A stretch of DNA of 22,466 nucleotides from Collinsella sp. (GCA_014871545.1 WGSR01000006.1:1-22466), one strand, 5' to 3'. Shown: positions 1 through 6,799, counted from the stretch's first letter. Translations and numbers: made by a program. Notes: a model not told the origin generated them from the letters alone.

Positions 1-140
1 AGGTGCGTTTTGGCGGGCACGCGACCGAGTTGTATCTGGAGGACCAGACGCGCGAACGACCAGATGGTTCGCAGGCCCATCTGATGCGTTGGTGGGTGTG
101 GGCATTCGACCGTACGCTCGAGGGCGAGCGCCGTGGGTAA
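1..140 (+). CDS. C-terminal fragment of an unidentified protein
   Basis: The reading frame is open from the left edge (first full codon at base 3) and stops at TAA 138-140, giving the last 45 residues of a protein that starts outside the window. The fragment is rich in charged and aromatic residues (it includes RWWVWAFDRTLEGERRG) and shows no membrane segment. I do not recognise the family. It is on the same strand as the next gene but 84 bases away, with a promoter-like sequence between, so the two are probably separate units. That it is a real C-terminus is inferred from codon use and the clean stop. Confidence 0.5.
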   Translation, partial: VRFGGHATELYLEDQTRERPDGSQAHLMRWWVWAFDRTLEGERRG

Positions 141-158
141 GGACGTACGGCATTCGGG

Positions 159-210
159 TACAATGACAGGAATCTTGTCACCTGCTGCGCCGTCTTTCAC
201 GGCACTTTTT
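159..210 (+). promoter_or_regulatory. Possible promoter, operator-like palindrome and small leader hairpin
   Basis: A TACAAT hexamer at 159-164 is a good -10 candidate, though no convincing -35 is seen. It runs into an inverted repeat, tgaca (164-168) and tgtca (176-180), which could be an operator. A 5-bp hairpin gccgt/acggc (189-203) followed by TTTTT (206-210) lies just before the ribosome binding site of the next gene and could be a weak terminator or attenuator. All functions are inferred from position. Confidence 0.3.
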
Positions 211-224
211 GAAAGGACGAACCT

Positions 225-920
225 ATGAACGATATCCAGGGCTATCAGAACGGCCCCGTCGAGAGCGGCGCAAGCCGCGCCAAGGAGATGTCGCCGCGCG
301 CGTACAACCTTGTCATGTCTGCCCTGATCTTTTTGGGCTTTTGCGCCATGGGCGTCGGTGCTTACTTTACGAGCACCATGTCGTTTGCGCGCATGATGAT
401 GAGCGGCGCCGCTTTGCCGCTGGTCTTTGGCTCATTTATTTTGACCATCGTCGGCATGGTCATGATGTCGGCCGCCGCCAGCAAGCAGTCCGTGGGCCTG
501 TCCCTTGTGGGCTACGTAATCTTTGCGAGCACCTTTGGCCTGACCGCGTCGTTTGGCCTTGCCAACTACGACCTGCCCACCATCAACACTGCCTTTATCG
601 CCACGGCCGCCATCACCTTTGTCTTTGGCGCCTTGGGCGTGACGTTCCCCAAGTTTTTCCAGCGCGTATATGGCATCGGTTTTGGCATTCTGCTCGCTAC
701 TATTCTGGTTGAGATCGTGCTGATGTTCATGGGCGTCTCACAGACCATCACCGACCTGATCGTGATCGTGGTGTTCGCCGGCTTTATTGGCTACGACACC
801 TATGTTGCCACGACGGTGCCGCCTACGCTGCCCAACGCCGTGCTTATGGCCTCTAACCTGTTCGTGGATATTATCAACGTGTTCCTGCGCATTCTGAACA
901 TCCTCGGCCGTCGCGACTAG
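225..920 (+). CDS. Bax inhibitor-1 (BI-1/YetJ/YccA) family membrane protein
   Basis: A 231-residue polytopic membrane protein with about seven hydrophobic segments (near residues 28-50, 60-82, 89-112, 122-142, 148-169, 175-194, 206-225) and a cytosolic, Gly/Ser-rich N-terminus. The ending NLFVDIINVFLRILNILGRRD is the family signature. Asp191 (in GYDTY) and Asp215 (in FVDII) are 24 residues apart, as are the pH-sensing pair Asp171/Asp195 of Bacillus subtilis YetJ, so a pH-sensitive calcium-leak or channel-like activity is plausible; the family's role in bacteria is poorly defined. The ATG is preceded by AAAGGA at a good distance. It is followed by an intrinsic terminator and looks monocistronic. 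Family confidence is high; function is inferred. Confidence 0.9.
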   Translation: MNDIQGYQNGPVESGASRAKEMSPRAYNLVMSALIFLGFCAMGVGAYFTSTMSFARMMMSGAALPLVFGSFILTIVGMVMMSAAASKQSVGLSLVGYVIFASTFGLTASFGLANYDLPTINTAFIATAAITFVFGALGVTFPKFFQRVYGIGFGILLATILVEIVLMFMGVSQTITDLIVIVVFAGFIGYDTYVATTVPPTLPNAVLMASNLFVDIINVFLRILNILGRRD

Positions 921-966
921 TGGCGAATTGCGGCGGTGCTTGCCGTGCGTGCAAATCGATGCGAAA

Positions 967-992
967 GGCGGTCCTTCGGGGCCGTCTTTTTT
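967..992 (+). terminator. Intrinsic terminator after the BI-1 gene
   Basis: An 8-bp stem ggcggtcc/gggccgtc (two G-U pairs) closed by a TTCG tetraloop (975-978) and followed by six Ts (987-992). This is a classic rho-independent terminator placed 46 bases after the stop codon. Confidence 0.85.
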
Positions 993-1058
993 GTACGCGG
1001 CGGGGTATCATGGATGGGAAAAGCCGATAGCGGCAGAGACCGAGAAAGGTGACCACTT

Positions 1059-2174
1059 ATGGCAGACGTCGACAACAGGAACCGTAACCGCAGGTCCAAC
1101 CGAGCGGGTCAGCCCAATCCCAAGCGCGAGGCGCGTGCCAAGGCCGCCGAGCGTCACGTGGCAACTGTGTCCGAAGCGTGCGCCAAGGATATCGAGCGTT
1201 CGCTTGCCGGTGTTCGCGAGTTTGACGGTATGCCTGCCGGCTTTGTCTCGGCGATGAAGGCCAAGGTTCAGAGTGCTGTGGCCACCGAAGAACAGGTTGC
1301 CGAGGACGTCGAGGGCGCGGAGGCTGCCGAGGTCGAGGCAGCGCTCGAGCCCGTCGAGGAGCCTGCCGAGGAAATCGCCGAAGCTGAGTCCGCGCCTGCT
1401 GAGGAGCCCGCTCCGGTTCTGCCCGAGGTCACCGTGCTCGATGCCTCCACCACGCAGGCCATCTTGGACAACGGTCGTGGCTATGCGCAGTTCTGCGACA
1501 TGGCCGTGCTCGCCTTTGCCTCGTTCACCAATCCGGGCGGTGGCTATATTCAGGGTTATCTGGGCCAGGAGGCCACGCTGTGCGCCGATTCGTATCTGTA
1601 CAACGTTCTCGATAAGCAGCGCAAATGGTACGGCGAGAACCGTCGCCGCAACATCAACTGCGAGCTTTACCGAAACCGTGCGCTGGTGGTGCCTGCGGTG
1701 CGCTTCGACCGCAACCACGTGCATGCATACGCCGACGTGATCGTGGCCGCCGCGCCCAACGTTAAGCGCGCCCGCCAGGAGTATCGCGTGAGCGACGATG
1801 CTCTGCTGGATGCCCTGCGCGACCGCATTCGCTTTGTGCTTGCCATCTGCGACGAGCTAGGTCGCGAGAAGCTCGTGCTGGGCGCTTGGGGCTGCGACAA
1901 CAACGGCTTTGACGCAGAGGCCGTGGCCGAGCTCTTCCGCAAGGAGCTCGCGTCGGGCGACTTTAAGGTCAAGCAAGTCTTCTTTGCCGTGCCTTCTACG
2001 CGCTGGGATGAGGATTTTGCCAAGTTCGAGCACGTGCTGGCAAACTTCCCCGAGCGCAACGAGGAGTCCTATGCCCAGGTTGCCGCTCGCGCTGCGGCAG
2101 CTCGCGCCACCGAGCAGATCCAAGCTGCTACCGAGGATGATGAGGACGAGGACGACTGGCGCAAGTACCTGTAA
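1059..2174 (+). CDS. TIGR02452 (DUF2263) macrodomain / PARG-like protein with altered catalytic motif
   Basis: 371 residues. Residues 1-30 are basic, 75-120 form an acidic Ala/Glu/Pro-rich linker, and about 124-345 form the TIGR02452 domain, a macrodomain related to bacterial poly(ADP-ribose) glycohydrolases. The ligand loop NPGGG is at 158-162, followed by Gln170-Glu171-Ala172. Active PARGs carry GGG-(6-8 residues)-QEE, with the second Glu as catalytic acid; here that position is Ala, so the protein may bind ADP-ribose without hydrolysing it. Later family blocks are present (VVPAVRFDRN and LGAWGCDNNGFD). The C-terminus is acidic. The gene stands alone between two terminators. Family assignment is strong; loss of catalysis is inference. 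Confidence 0.87.
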   Translation: MADVDNRNRNRRSNRAGQPNPKREARAKAAERHVATVSEACAKDIERSLAGVREFDGMPAGFVSAMKAKVQSAVATEEQVAEDVEGAEAAEVEAALEPVEEPAEEIAEAESAPAEEPAPVLPEVTVLDASTTQAILDNGRGYAQFCDMAVLAFASFTNPGGGYIQGYLGQEATLCADSYLYNVLDKQRKWYGENRRRNINCELYRNRALVVPAVRFDRNHVHAYADVIVAAAPNVKRARQEYRVSDDALLDALRDRIRFVLAICDELGREKLVLGAWGCDNNGFDAEAVAELFRKELASGDFKVKQVFFAVPSTRWDEDFAKFEHVLANFPERNEESYAQVAARAAAARATEQIQAATEDDEDEDDWRKYL

Positions 2175-2201
2175 TCGGTACGTGCTGACAGATGGGTCGA
2201 G

Positions 2202-2233
2202 CCGGCGGGAGAGGCTGCTTCCGTCGGTTTTTT
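2202..2233 (+). terminator. Intrinsic terminator after the TIGR02452 gene
   Basis: A 9-bp stem ccggcggga/ttccgtcgg (two G-U pairs) with an 8-base loop, followed by six Ts (2228-2233). It lies 27 bases after the stop and just before the ribosome binding site of the next gene. Confidence 0.75.
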
Positions 2234-2252
2234 ACTGAGCGAGGGGCTTACG

Positions 2253-2912
2253 ATGAAAAACGTTCTATGCTTTGGCGACAGCAACACCTATGGTTACGAT
2301 CCGGCGGGCATGCGCGACGGCACCGCGGTGCGCTATGCGCAGGATGTGCGCTGGTGCGGCGTGGCCCAACGTGACTTAGGCGAGGGCTGGCATGTAATTG
2401 AAGAAGGCCTCAACGGCCGCACGACGGTACGCGACGACATGTGCCATCTGAACACCAATCTTAACGGCATCCGCGCACTGCCGATGCTGCTCGAGGCCCA
2501 TAAGCCGCTGGATGCGATCGTTATTATGCTGGGAACCAACGATTGCAAGACGGTCTTTGGTGTGACGGCCTCCGATATTGCCCGTGGCACCATGGCGCTG
2601 ATTCGCGCGGTGCGTGCATTTCCCTGGACCAATGCTGCACCCTGCCCGCGTATTCTGCTGATGGCACCTATCAAGATCAAGCCGCAAATCGCCGATGTAT
2701 ATATGACCGATTTTGACGAGCGTTCCGTCGAGGCCTCGGAGCATTTTGCTGAATACTATGCGCACGTAGCCGAGCAGTTTGGCTGCGACTTTTTGAATGC
2801 AGCGGAGTTTGCCGAGCCGGGCGATATCGACTATCTGCATATGATGCCCGAAAGCCATGAGAGCCTGGGTCACGCCGTGGCGGCCAAGCTCCAAGAGATG
2901 CTCGGAGAGTAG
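2253..2912 (+). CDS. SGNH/GDSL-family hydrolase (arylesterase-like)
   Basis: A 219-residue protein, normal for single-domain SGNH hydrolases, with all four blocks: FGDSN with the nucleophile Ser10, Gly52 with Asn54-Gly55 in block II, the oxyanion Asn96 in LGTND (93-97), and the D-x-x-H dyad Asp193/His196 in DYLH. The start FGDSNTYGYDP and the segment GLNGRTT resemble arylesterase/acyltransferase-like family members. No signal peptide is seen, so it should be cytosolic and hydrolyse a small ester or acyl group; the substrate cannot be told. The ATG follows a GAGGGG-type ribosome binding site. It is the last host gene before the prophage and has its own terminator. Confidence 0.88.
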   Translation: MKNVLCFGDSNTYGYDPAGMRDGTAVRYAQDVRWCGVAQRDLGEGWHVIEEGLNGRTTVRDDMCHLNTNLNGIRALPMLLEAHKPLDAIVIMLGTNDCKTVFGVTASDIARGTMALIRAVRAFPWTNAAPCPRILLMAPIKIKPQIADVYMTDFDERSVEASEHFAEYYAHVAEQFGCDFLNAAEFAEPGDIDYLHMMPESHESLGHAVAAKLQEMLGE

Positions 2913-2921
2913 CGCGACCCC

Positions 2922-2960
2922 AAGCCACCGCAAAGGGGACGGGCGCCTTTGCGGTGGCTT
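2922..2960 (+). terminator. Intrinsic terminator after the SGNH hydrolase gene
   Basis: A perfect 14-bp inverted repeat aagccaccgcaaag (2922-2935) / ctttgcggtggctt (2947-2960) with an 11-base loop. The T-tract is short (cttt), but the stem is very stable. It marks the last clearly host sequence. Confidence 0.8.
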
Positions 2961-3030
2961 TGGACTGCGAATCTTAATACTGCCACAACTAACGGCGTGC
3001 CATCTACCTGCGGCTTTGCGGGGGAATATC
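2961..3030. other. Probable left prophage junction (attL region), core not defined
   Basis: Seventy non-coding bases between the host terminator and the 3' end of the integrase gene. Temperate-phage att cores usually lie beside int, so attL is expected here. No tRNA gene or obvious fragment is visible, which suggests intergenic integration just past a terminator. The core cannot be identified without attR or an empty site. Confidence 0.4.
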
Positions 3031-4158
3031 CTAACTTATCCCAAGCGCGTCATAGGCGGCGCGGACGACCTGCTCGGCGGTGGGGCGGATATAGTGCCGT
3101 CCCGACACGCCGGGGAGGGCGTGGCCCATCAGCATCTCTATGAGGTCCCACGGCAGGCGAAGCTCGACCTCCGCCATCGTACGCCAGGAGTTGCGGAGGT
3201 TCGACCACGGGATGTGCTCGATGCCGCGGGCGGCGCAGAGTTTCCGCCAGCGGTCGTTGCAGATGCCCCGGTTCATGGGCAGCCCGTCGCCCCGGTCGCT
3301 CAGCCACTCGCGGCCCTCGGCGGCGCGGGCGGCCGCTATCTCGACGAGGCGCTCGGCGGCCTGCGGCAGGATCACGACGGTGCGGGAGGACTTGGCGGTC
3401 TTGAGGGCGCCCACCGGCTCGGTGCCGGACTGCTGCATCTGGCGGCAGATGTCGGCGGAGGCGAGGACGGTGCCGCTACGCTGCCAGCGCATGACCTCCT
3501 CGGTGCGCACGCCCAGCGACTCGCCCGAGCGGCAGGAGCCGAAGCACGCGAGGATGAACGCGGGCTCCAGGGGGTTGCCGCGCAGCTCGTCGAGGACGCC
3601 CAGGGCCTCGTCGAGGGTGTAGACGCGCTTTGAGCGCTCGCGGGTCTTTCTGGTGGGCATGGTGTACCTGACGCTGGCGGCGAAGGGGTCGAGCGGCAGG
3701 CGGATGAAGGTCGAGACGCAGGTATAGACCTTGCGCAGGGTGAGCAGGGCGGTATCGGCGGTGGCGGCGGGCAGTGTCAGCAGCCATCCCTGCAGCTCGA
3801 CGGCGCGGAGCTGGTCGACGGGCGCCTGCCCCCAGCGGGGCCCGACGTAGTTCCTCCAAGAGCGCAGCACGAGGTCGCGGGTGTTGGGGGCGAGCGTCCC
3901 CGCCTCGACCTGTGCGGCCATCTTGGGGACGAGCCACGTCTCGTAGGCCTTGGCTATGGTGGGCACGGGCGCGTCGTCGGCGTGCTCGACGTGGATGCGG
4001 TCCAGCTCCGCGCACGCCTCGCGGTAGGTGCCGTACACGGTCTTGGTCTTGCGCCTGCGGCCCTGCGGCGTGTTCTGCATCCAGCGCAGGACGTACTTCT
4101 TGCCGCGTCTCATCTCGGTCACGGAGCCCCAGACGCGGCGGCGCTGCTTCTTTGTCAT
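3031..4158 (-). CDS. int: Phage tyrosine recombinase / integrase
   Basis: 375 residues: a basic N-terminal arm-binding region (1-45), a SAM-like core-binding domain (about 65-165) and a catalytic domain (about 178-372). Visible catalytic residues are Arg210 (CRSGES), a likely Lys253 in LKTAKSSR, Arg322, His346 (MGHA) and the nucleophile Tyr356 (RHYIRP). The first His of the H-x-x-R box is Ser319 (SNLRNSW), a departure from the usual box. The gene is at the prophage edge with its 3' end facing host DNA, and its ribosome binding site is weak. It should catalyse integration and, with an excisionase, excision; the HTH protein at 8768 is a candidate partner. Confidence 0.92.
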   Translation of the reverse strand: MTKKQRRRVWGSVTEMRRGKKYVLRWMQNTPQGRRRKTKTVYGTYREACAELDRIHVEHADDAPVPTIAKAYETWLVPKMAAQVEAGTLAPNTRDLVLRSWRNYVGPRWGQAPVDQLRAVELQGWLLTLPAATADTALLTLRKVYTCVSTFIRLPLDPFAASVRYTMPTRKTRERSKRVYTLDEALGVLDELRGNPLEPAFILACFGSCRSGESLGVRTEEVMRWQRSGTVLASADICRQMQQSGTEPVGALKTAKSSRTVVILPQAAERLVEIAAARAAEGREWLSDRGDGLPMNRGICNDRWRKLCAARGIEHIPWSNLRNSWRTMAEVELRLPWDLIEMLMGHALPGVSGRHYIRPTAEQVVRAAYDALGIS

Positions 4159-4257
4159 ATAATCAGATCCGTTCAGATCGCGGGCTTATTCTCCGTTTCG
4201 CCCGGTTCTGACTCCGGCCCCGTCTCACGTTCCAAAGTGCAGGGGCCGTCTCCTTAG

Positions 4258-4297
4258 TCTCGGGGCCGCGGCATCAGCCTGCGGTCCCGAGATTTTT
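4258..4297 (+). terminator. Hairpin with T-tract between integrase and the accessory cassette
   Basis: tctcggggccgc (4258-4269) pairs with gcggtcccgaga (4281-4292), 11 of 12 positions, followed by TTTTT (4293-4297). Read on the plus strand it has the form of an intrinsic terminator, but no plus-strand gene lies to its left. On the minus strand the same hairpin sits in the leader upstream of int, without a T-tract. It could be a shield against plus-strand transcription or a regulatory leader structure. Confidence 0.5.
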
Positions 4298-4306
4298 CGC
4301 TTTCAT
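4274..4306 (-). CDS. Possible 10-residue leader peptide upstream of int
   Basis: On the minus strand a near-perfect Shine-Dalgarno gggaggtgat lies four bases before an ATG that opens MKAKNLGTAG and then TGA. The stop codon falls in the loop region of the 4258-4292 hairpin, so a translating ribosome would disrupt one arm. A ribosome binding site this strong in front of only ten codons suggests translation-coupled control of something downstream (int starts 115 bases on). It could also be a remnant of a lost gene. Expression is unproven. Confidence 0.3.
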   Translation of the reverse strand: MKAKNLGTAG

Positions 4307-4380
4307 GGGCATCACCTCCCTAGATGTAGACGCATGGGGTCTCACCCTTGCCGGCCCCCAATCTCCACAACGTGTTCGGT

Positions 4381-5013
4381 TTACATTTCGCTGCGATGGG
4401 GCGATAATCGGGATAGCTCATCCACCGTGTGTGTGAAGGAGTCCTCTGGAGGCGCCCAAACAGCGCCTCCTGCTTTTTCGGCGTGGTTTCTCGCCATCTC
4501 GCGTTCAATCATCTTCCTGCTGTGGTCGTTGTCGACGTAATACGCGGTTATCAGCAGGCAGTAGTGCTCTCTCGGCTCGAATACGACAATGTAGCTCTCT
4601 TCCTCAAGGTAAAACTTAATCCGTTCCCTTATCTGGGTGCCATTGCGGCTCTTCCTTGCGCGATGCTCCGCCTTCCAGGCTATAACGCCTCCGCAGCCGG
4701 GACTTTCGGGGCACCTCTCGGCATTCTCGATGAACGCCTTCGGCCATCTGATGCGCCTGCACCTTTCGAGATCTGGCACGCGGTCCTCTGGCAGACCCGA
4801 CTTATGGTCGTAGTCCCTGCAGGTAAGGTGCCAAAAGGCTTCGGCTCGTCCCTCCAGCATGGGCTGGTACCGTATCTTTACCGGTTTCCCGTGGTAGACG
4901 GGCCTGCCCTCGATGAAATCACGCCTGAACACGCTGTAGACAAGAGCGTCGTATTCGCTCCAGGGACGCGAGCTGTCCCTTTCGACTAGGGGCGGTATCC
5001 AACAGCAGTTCAT
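4381..5013 (-). CDS. Accessory protein resembling BECR-fold (barnase/EndoU/RelE-like) nucleases
   Basis: A 210-residue soluble protein with no signal or membrane segment. It matches my memory of a phage/actinobacterial family with blocks FWHLTCRDYD (60-69, His62), DRVPDLERCRRIRWP (77-91), then a basic strand region and the ending HYCLLITAYYVD (150-161). That last strand, with Thr156-Ala157-Tyr158, resembles the final strand of BECR-fold nucleases. If correct it would be an RNase-type effector; this is inferred from pattern only. Its ATG overlaps the stop of the DUF3800 gene by four bases, so the two are co-translated. The position between repressor and integrase is typical of lysogenic-conversion or superinfection-defence genes. 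Confidence 0.5.
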   Translation of the reverse strand: MNCCWIPPLVERDSSRPWSEYDALVYSVFRRDFIEGRPVYHGKPVKIRYQPMLEGRAEAFWHLTCRDYDHKSGLPEDRVPDLERCRRIRWPKAFIENAERCPESPGCGGVIAWKAEHRARKSRNGTQIRERIKFYLEEESYIVVFEPREHYCLLITAYYVDNDHSRKMIEREMARNHAEKAGGAVWAPPEDSFTHTVDELSRLSPHRSEM

Positions 5014-5795
5014 GATGTGATTCCCCCGGCCTGCCAGACCAGTAGGTTCATCTTCTTTTCACTGAGGAGCGAGGTCTTGACGAGAGAGAGGCCCGACCTC
5101 TGAATAATTCTATTGATGAGCCTAATCTTCGTGACGCTATCCGAGGGCATGATGGCGTCGTGGTTGTGGCGATACGCGATGGCGCCGGTAAGGATGTCAA
5201 CGAGTTGCATCAACTGAACCTCGTCGGAGCGTATGGGCTGCACCCTCCTCACGATCTCATGGTTGAAATCGTACGCATCGTTCGCGAGCACGTTCTCGAG
5301 CTTCTGGGCGTTTCGCCCGGAATGGGTGTCCTTTATGTCGATATAGACGTAATACCGCGCGTCGCGGGAGAAGATCGTCTTCAGCATCGTGAAGTACATC
5401 TTGTAGTACCAGAGGTCATGGTCCTGGTTGAAGCGGGCGTGGTCCAGCTTTGATTTGTCGGGAACTACAAGACCCCTGAAGTGCAGGTCGTCATCATCGA
5501 AGAAATAGTCGATGATGTCGACATAGAGGTCGTAGTTGCATGGGGACACCTTCGTCCACTTGACCTCGGCGCCCATCCCGACGCCATGCCTTGCCTTTAT
5601 CTCCACGAGGCGCTTGCTTATCTCCCTGACTTTCGATTTGGGGCACCATACCGCCCCGAGCGACATCGCCTTGAAGCGATCGTGCTCGAGATGGCAGCTC
5701 TCGTCGCAGTAGACATTAAACTCCTCGCCGCCGAAGGCAGCGCCGTTTCCCGATTCGTAATATGCCCGCACGCCATCCAAAGCTAATGGCCTCAT
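5010..5795 (-). CDS. DUF3800 domain protein (RNase H-like fold), upstream partner in a two-gene cassette
   Basis: 261 residues from the ATG at 5795, chosen over a GTG three codons upstream because GAGGTGGG lies at the right distance. DUF3800 features: FNVYCDES with Asp31-Glu32, AEVKWTK (76-82), a central acidic strand YVYIDIKDTHSG with Asp153, and the C-terminal block LMQLVDILTGAIAY with Asp200. The acidic set is compatible with an RNase H-like metal site, but the family's biochemical role is not established. It lies 25 bases after the repressor stop and overlaps the next gene by ATGA, so all three probably share the repressor transcript and are expressed in the lysogen. A defence, toxin or antitoxin role is inferred. 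Confidence 0.8.
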   Translation of the reverse strand: MRPLALDGVRAYYESGNGAAFGGEEFNVYCDESCHLEHDRFKAMSLGAVWCPKSKVREISKRLVEIKARHGVGMGAEVKWTKVSPCNYDLYVDIIDYFFDDDDLHFRGLVVPDKSKLDHARFNQDHDLWYYKMYFTMLKTIFSRDARYYVYIDIKDTHSGRNAQKLENVLANDAYDFNHEIVRRVQPIRSDEVQLMQLVDILTGAIAYRHNHDAIMPSDSVTKIRLINRIIQRSGLSLVKTSLLSEKKMNLLVWQAGGITS

Positions 5796-5820
5796 GCGTC
5801 CCACCTCTTTTCCGTTCCTG

Positions 5821-6447
5821 CTACCTCTCGTCCCGCTCGCCCATGTACCAGACCACGCGGCCCTTGCAGACCACGGGCTCGTCGCCCGGCCCGGCGAGGA
5901 TGTCGTCGTACTCGCCGCTGTGGCTGTCAGCCGTGAGCATCACGGTCGAGCGGCCCCGGGTGTAGTTGCGCACCACGGCGCCGTAGTCGGCCGTCTCGGC
6001 GAGCACGGGCTGGCCGTTGGCCGGCTCCATGTCGGGGTCGACCAGCAGCAGGGCGTCGTGCGGGAACCGGTTGTCCATGCACCCTCCCTGGGCGTGGACC
6101 ATGAAGCCGCGCGGGTGGGCGTCGGCGATGGAGGCGGGGACCTCGACCTCGTCGGCGAGGTTCCCCTCGTCGCACGGCTCGCCTATGTGGGCGAAGCCCA
6201 GCAGGGGCACCATGCGCGAGGTGCCGCTGATCGCGGCCTCGGCGGTGTCCTCTCCCATGAGGTCGGCAACGGTCGTGTCGAAAAGCTCGGCGAGTTGCTC
6301 AAGCCGGTACATCCTCGGTTGAGATTTGCCCGACTCCCACGAAGCAACGGCGGCCTTGGTGACCTTCGGGTTGAGCCTGTTCCCGACTTCCTCCTGGTTC
6401 CAATTACGCGCCTCACGCAGGGCTCTTACTCGGTTTCCGAAACTCAT
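5821..6447 (-). CDS. LexA/CI-like prophage repressor with degenerate self-cleavage site
   Basis: 208 residues: an N-terminal XRE helix-turn-helix (about 4-63; NQEEVGNRLNPKVTKAAVASWE) and a C-terminal S24/LexA-type dimerisation domain (about 80-203). Aligned by spacing to E. coli LexA (Ala84-Gly85, Ser119, Lys156), the equivalents are Ile88-Gly89, Cys123 (GGCMD) and Arg160 (AVVRNY), with identical gaps of 34 and 37 residues. The protein therefore keeps the fold but lacks the canonical cleavage site and Ser/Lys dyad, so ordinary RecA-stimulated cleavage is unlikely. It is divergent from the Cro-like gene, probably controls the 6448-6567 region, and leads the minus-strand lysogeny operon. Confidence 0.9.
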   Translation of the reverse strand: MSFGNRVRALREARNWNQEEVGNRLNPKVTKAAVASWESGKSQPRMYRLEQLAELFDTTVADLMGEDTAEAAISGTSRMVPLLGFAHIGEPCDEGNLADEVEVPASIADAHPRGFMVHAQGGCMDNRFPHDALLLVDPDMEPANGQPVLAETADYGAVVRNYTRGRSTVMLTADSHSGEYDDILAGPGDEPVVCKGRVVWYMGERDER

Positions 6448-6567
6448 TGACCCTCCTTCGGTTAAACGTAATTTAATTCTAATTAAAGAAAAATTGATTT
6501 ATAGATAATTTTAAGTTGACCCGTGGTCAAATAAGGTTTAACCTTAGGTCAACGAAAGGAGGAGCAC
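6448..6567. promoter_or_regulatory. Divergent lysogeny/early control region with operator palindromes
   Basis: This AT-rich gap between the repressor and Cro-like genes has a perfect palindrome ttgacc-cgt-ggtcaa at 6516-6530, a second aaggt-tta-acctt at 6533-6545, and further ggtcaa/ttgacc half-sites at 6547-6552 and 6447-6452. The palindrome's arms can serve as -35 boxes in both directions. Leftward, TTGACC (6530-6525) is 17 bases from TATCTA (6507-6502), a good repressor promoter. Rightward, TTGACC (6516-6521) has only a weak -10 (TAACCT, 6539-6544). Repressor and Cro binding is inferred from position and symmetry. Confidence 0.65.
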
Positions 6568-6771
6568 ATGCAGAGCTTACAGGAGTACCGAGAGGCGGGC
6601 GTCGAACGCTTCCAGAAGAAGAACATCGCCGCAGCTCTCGGAATCTCTTTGCCAGCATATGATGCCCTTGAGAACGACCAAGAGCACCGTATGAACCCTG
6701 CAAGAGCCAAGGCGCTCGGAGAGCACTTCGGGGTGGACCCGACTATTTTTTTAGCTGATAAGTCAAATTAG
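6568..6771 (+). CDS. Cro-like XRE-family helix-turn-helix protein
   Basis: 67 residues, the first gene of the rightward early operon and divergent from the repressor. Residues about 18-60 (KKNIAAALGISLPAYDALEN, then NPARAKALGEHFGVDP) form an XRE-type helix-turn-helix with almost nothing else, as in Cro proteins. A strong AAAGGAGGAG ribosome binding site precedes the ATG. By position and size it should compete with the repressor for operators in 6448-6567 and favour lytic development; this is inference from phage convention. Confidence 0.75.
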   Translation: MQSLQEYREAGVERFQKKNIAAALGISLPAYDALENDQEHRMNPARAKALGEHFGVDPTIFLADKSN

Positions 6772-6799
6772 ATTTGACCAAAACGAAACGGAGAGAACC

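Noticed and set aside
2961..3030. tRNA gene or fragment as attachment site
   Set aside because: No cloverleaf, T-loop or CCA-type end could be found by reading either strand.
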